From Pseudoleptotrichia goodfellowii (GTDB taxonomy: Bacteria > Fusobacteriota > Fusobacteriia > Fusobacteriales > Leptotrichiaceae), in contig NZ_AP019822.1 in assembly GCF_007990505.1 (NCBI RefSeq), positions 1 to 64,000 on the forward strand: a stretch of 64,000 bases of DNA. The letters are read 5' to 3'. The position numbers and the translations under genes are program-made. The notes below the pieces were generated by a model. It saw only the letters and a program-made list of their open reading frames with translations. It was not told the origin of the DNA and ran no database searches. Positions 62,798 to 64,000 of the stretch are shown in pieces (the stretch's first letter is position 1; every line of letters begins with the position of its first letter).

Positions 62798-63002
62798 ACT
62801 GTTTCTCCTTTAAATTGCAGTTTTTATAATATAATTTTATATGATAACAATAAAAATTTCAATAAAAATTCGTTTTAAAATTTGCTTTTTGGAAAAATGA
62901 TAGTATAATTATATAAAACAATATAGCCACTACGAACAAAAATAAATAAAATTTAATTTTATAAATAATAATTTTAAAATATTTCAAAGTGGAGGTAATA
63001 TC

Positions 63003-64000
63003 ATGAGAACATACGGACTCGAAAAATTGGGAATTATCAATACAGGAAAAGTTCATCGAAATCTGTCTTCGACCGAACTTGTTGAAATTGCCGTCAGTAA
63101 AGGAGAAGGAAAATTATCAAAGACAGGAGCTTTAGTAGTAACGACAGGAAAGTATACAGGACGTTCTCCTGAGGATAAATTTATAGTAGATACTCCGGGT
63201 ATTCACGATTCTATTGCATGGGGAAAAGTGAACAGACCTATTGAAAAAGAAAAATTTAATGCTATTTACGGAAAACTTATTTCTTATCTTCAAAACAGAG
63301 AAATTTTTATTTTTGATGGATTGGCAGGAGCCGACCCCGTTTGCAGAAAAAAATTCAGAATTATAAATGAACTCGCCAGTCAGAATCTTTTTATACATCA
63401 ATTATTAATAAGACCTACAGCTGAAGAACTTGCAAATTATCATATGCAGGACTTTACAATTATTGCGGCACCGGGCTTTAAATGTAATCCGAAAATTGAC
63501 GGAACTCATTCGGAAGCTGCCATTATTCTCGATTATGAAGCAAAAATAGGAATTATATGCGGTTCGCAATATTCAGGAGAAATCAAAAAAAGCGTATTTT
63601 GTGTAATGAATTATCTGATGCCTAAACAGGATGTTCTTCCGATGCACTGCTCGGCAAATATAGATCCTGTAACAGGGAAAACAGCTATTTTCTTCGGATT
63701 GTCCGGAACGGGTAAAACTACATTGTCTACAGATCCTAACCGAAAACTTATAGGAGATGACGAACACGGCTGGTCCAATCACGGAATTTTCAACTTTGAA
63801 GGCGGATGTTACGCAAAGTGTATAGATTTAAAGGAAAAATACGAGCCTGAAATTTTTCATGCAATAAAATTCGGAAGTCTTGTAGAAAACGTTATAATGG
63901 ATTCCAATACAAGAGAACTTGATTTTAAAGACAGAACTCTTACTGAAAATACTCGTGTAGGATATCCTATTAATTATATAGATAACGCACAAATTCCGGG
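63003..64000 (+). CDS. pckA: Phosphoenolpyruvate carboxykinase (ATP), 5' part
   Basis: The first 332 codons of pckA; the gene runs past the window edge. Visible are TTGKYTGRSPEDKFIV, the substrate-binding MNYLMPKQDVLPMHCSAN, and the ATP P-loop GLSGTGKT at 232-239, then DDEHGWSNHGIFNFEGGCYAK with metal-binding Asp. The enzyme interconverts oxaloacetate and PEP. GGAGGT precedes the ATG by seven or so bases; TATAAT at 62904-62909 is a plausible -10. Confidence 0.97.
   Translation, partial: MRTYGLEKLGIINTGKVHRNLSSTELVEIAVSKGEGKLSKTGALVVTTGKYTGRSPEDKFIVDTPGIHDSIAWGKVNRPIEKEKFNAIYGKLISYLQNREIFIFDGLAGADPVCRKKFRIINELASQNLFIHQLLIRPTAEELANYHMQDFTIIAAPGFKCNPKIDGTHSEAAIILDYEAKIGIICGSQYSGEIKKSVFCVMNYLMPKQDVLPMHCSANIDPVTGKTAIFFGLSGTGKTTLSTDPNRKLIGDDEHGWSNHGIFNFEGGCYAKCIDLKEKYEPEIFHAIKFGSLVENVIMDSNTRELDFKDRTLTENTRVGYPINYIDNAQIP

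Noticed and set aside
1-64000. tRNA or rRNA genes
   Set aside because: No cloverleaf with a GTTCRANNC arm or rRNA-like GC-rich block was noticed. A covariance search would be decisive.

Overview
The window is very AT-rich. It carries a Gram-negative envelope gene set (lipoproteins, two-partner secretion exoprotein, outer-membrane beta-barrel), a dnaA-yaaA-recF-dciA-remB-gyrB-gyrA block next to a DnaA-box cluster, RemB- and SpoVG-like proteins, and long filamentous-haemagglutinin genes. Together these suggest Fusobacteriota, most likely Leptotrichia or a close relative. The genus is inferred from gene content; no marker gene was searched.

Layout. 1-430: probable oriC. 430-11315: replication block (dnaA, yaaA, recF, dciA, remB, a TPR protein, a WaaP/InaA-like kinase, gyrB, gyrA). 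dnaN is absent from its usual place, and gyrB and gyrA are separated by two dispersed palindromic repeats. 11432-13591: Usp-like protein, phosphodiesterase, EamA transporter. 13747-17841 (minus): PepSY and DUF3060 exported proteins, a sensor kinase/response regulator pair and an S66 peptidase. 18059-20225: a small exported protein, two adjacent genes each cut by one nonsense codon (VOC and AHSA1 families), and a divergent AraC regulator. 20334-27499: exported protein, Mpg glycosylase, PpiC lipoprotein cluster, RqcP, SpoVG, Pth and an RluA-type pseudouridine synthase. 27528-36455: a tightly packed six-gene operon that looks like specialised membrane-lipid synthesis (PEP-synthase-like, BtaA-like, SEC59/VTE5-like kinase, GNAT, AMP-binding ligase, UbiA). 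36519: gap.

37804-60433 is the main accessory region. A cdiA/FhaA-type exoprotein gene, with several homopolymer frameshifts near its 5' end, ends in a domain with an alpha/beta-hydrolase-like Ser...Asp...His arrangement and is followed by a lipoprotein gene in the immunity position. Downstream lie eight cassettes. Each starts with a nearly invariant 153-bp palindromic repeat, continues with a 5'-truncated toxin segment (long in three cassettes, only the last 75-125 codons in five), and ends with a small lipoprotein gene joined to the toxin stop codon. The lipoproteins form two sequence families. A 35-residue micro-lipoprotein follows two of them. The layout resembles orphan cdiA-CT/cdiI arrays, but with periplasm-facing lipoprotein immunity, a repeat at every cassette boundary, and cassettes that keep almost nothing of the toxin except a recombination-length 3' end. 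The repeat belongs to the same family as the element between gyrB and gyrA.

60705-64000: a Pro-Thr-linker autotransporter-like beta-barrel protein whose promoter closely resembles that of the exoprotein gene, birA (minus strand) and the start of pckA, cut by the window edge. No tRNA, rRNA, CRISPR array or transposase gene was seen.
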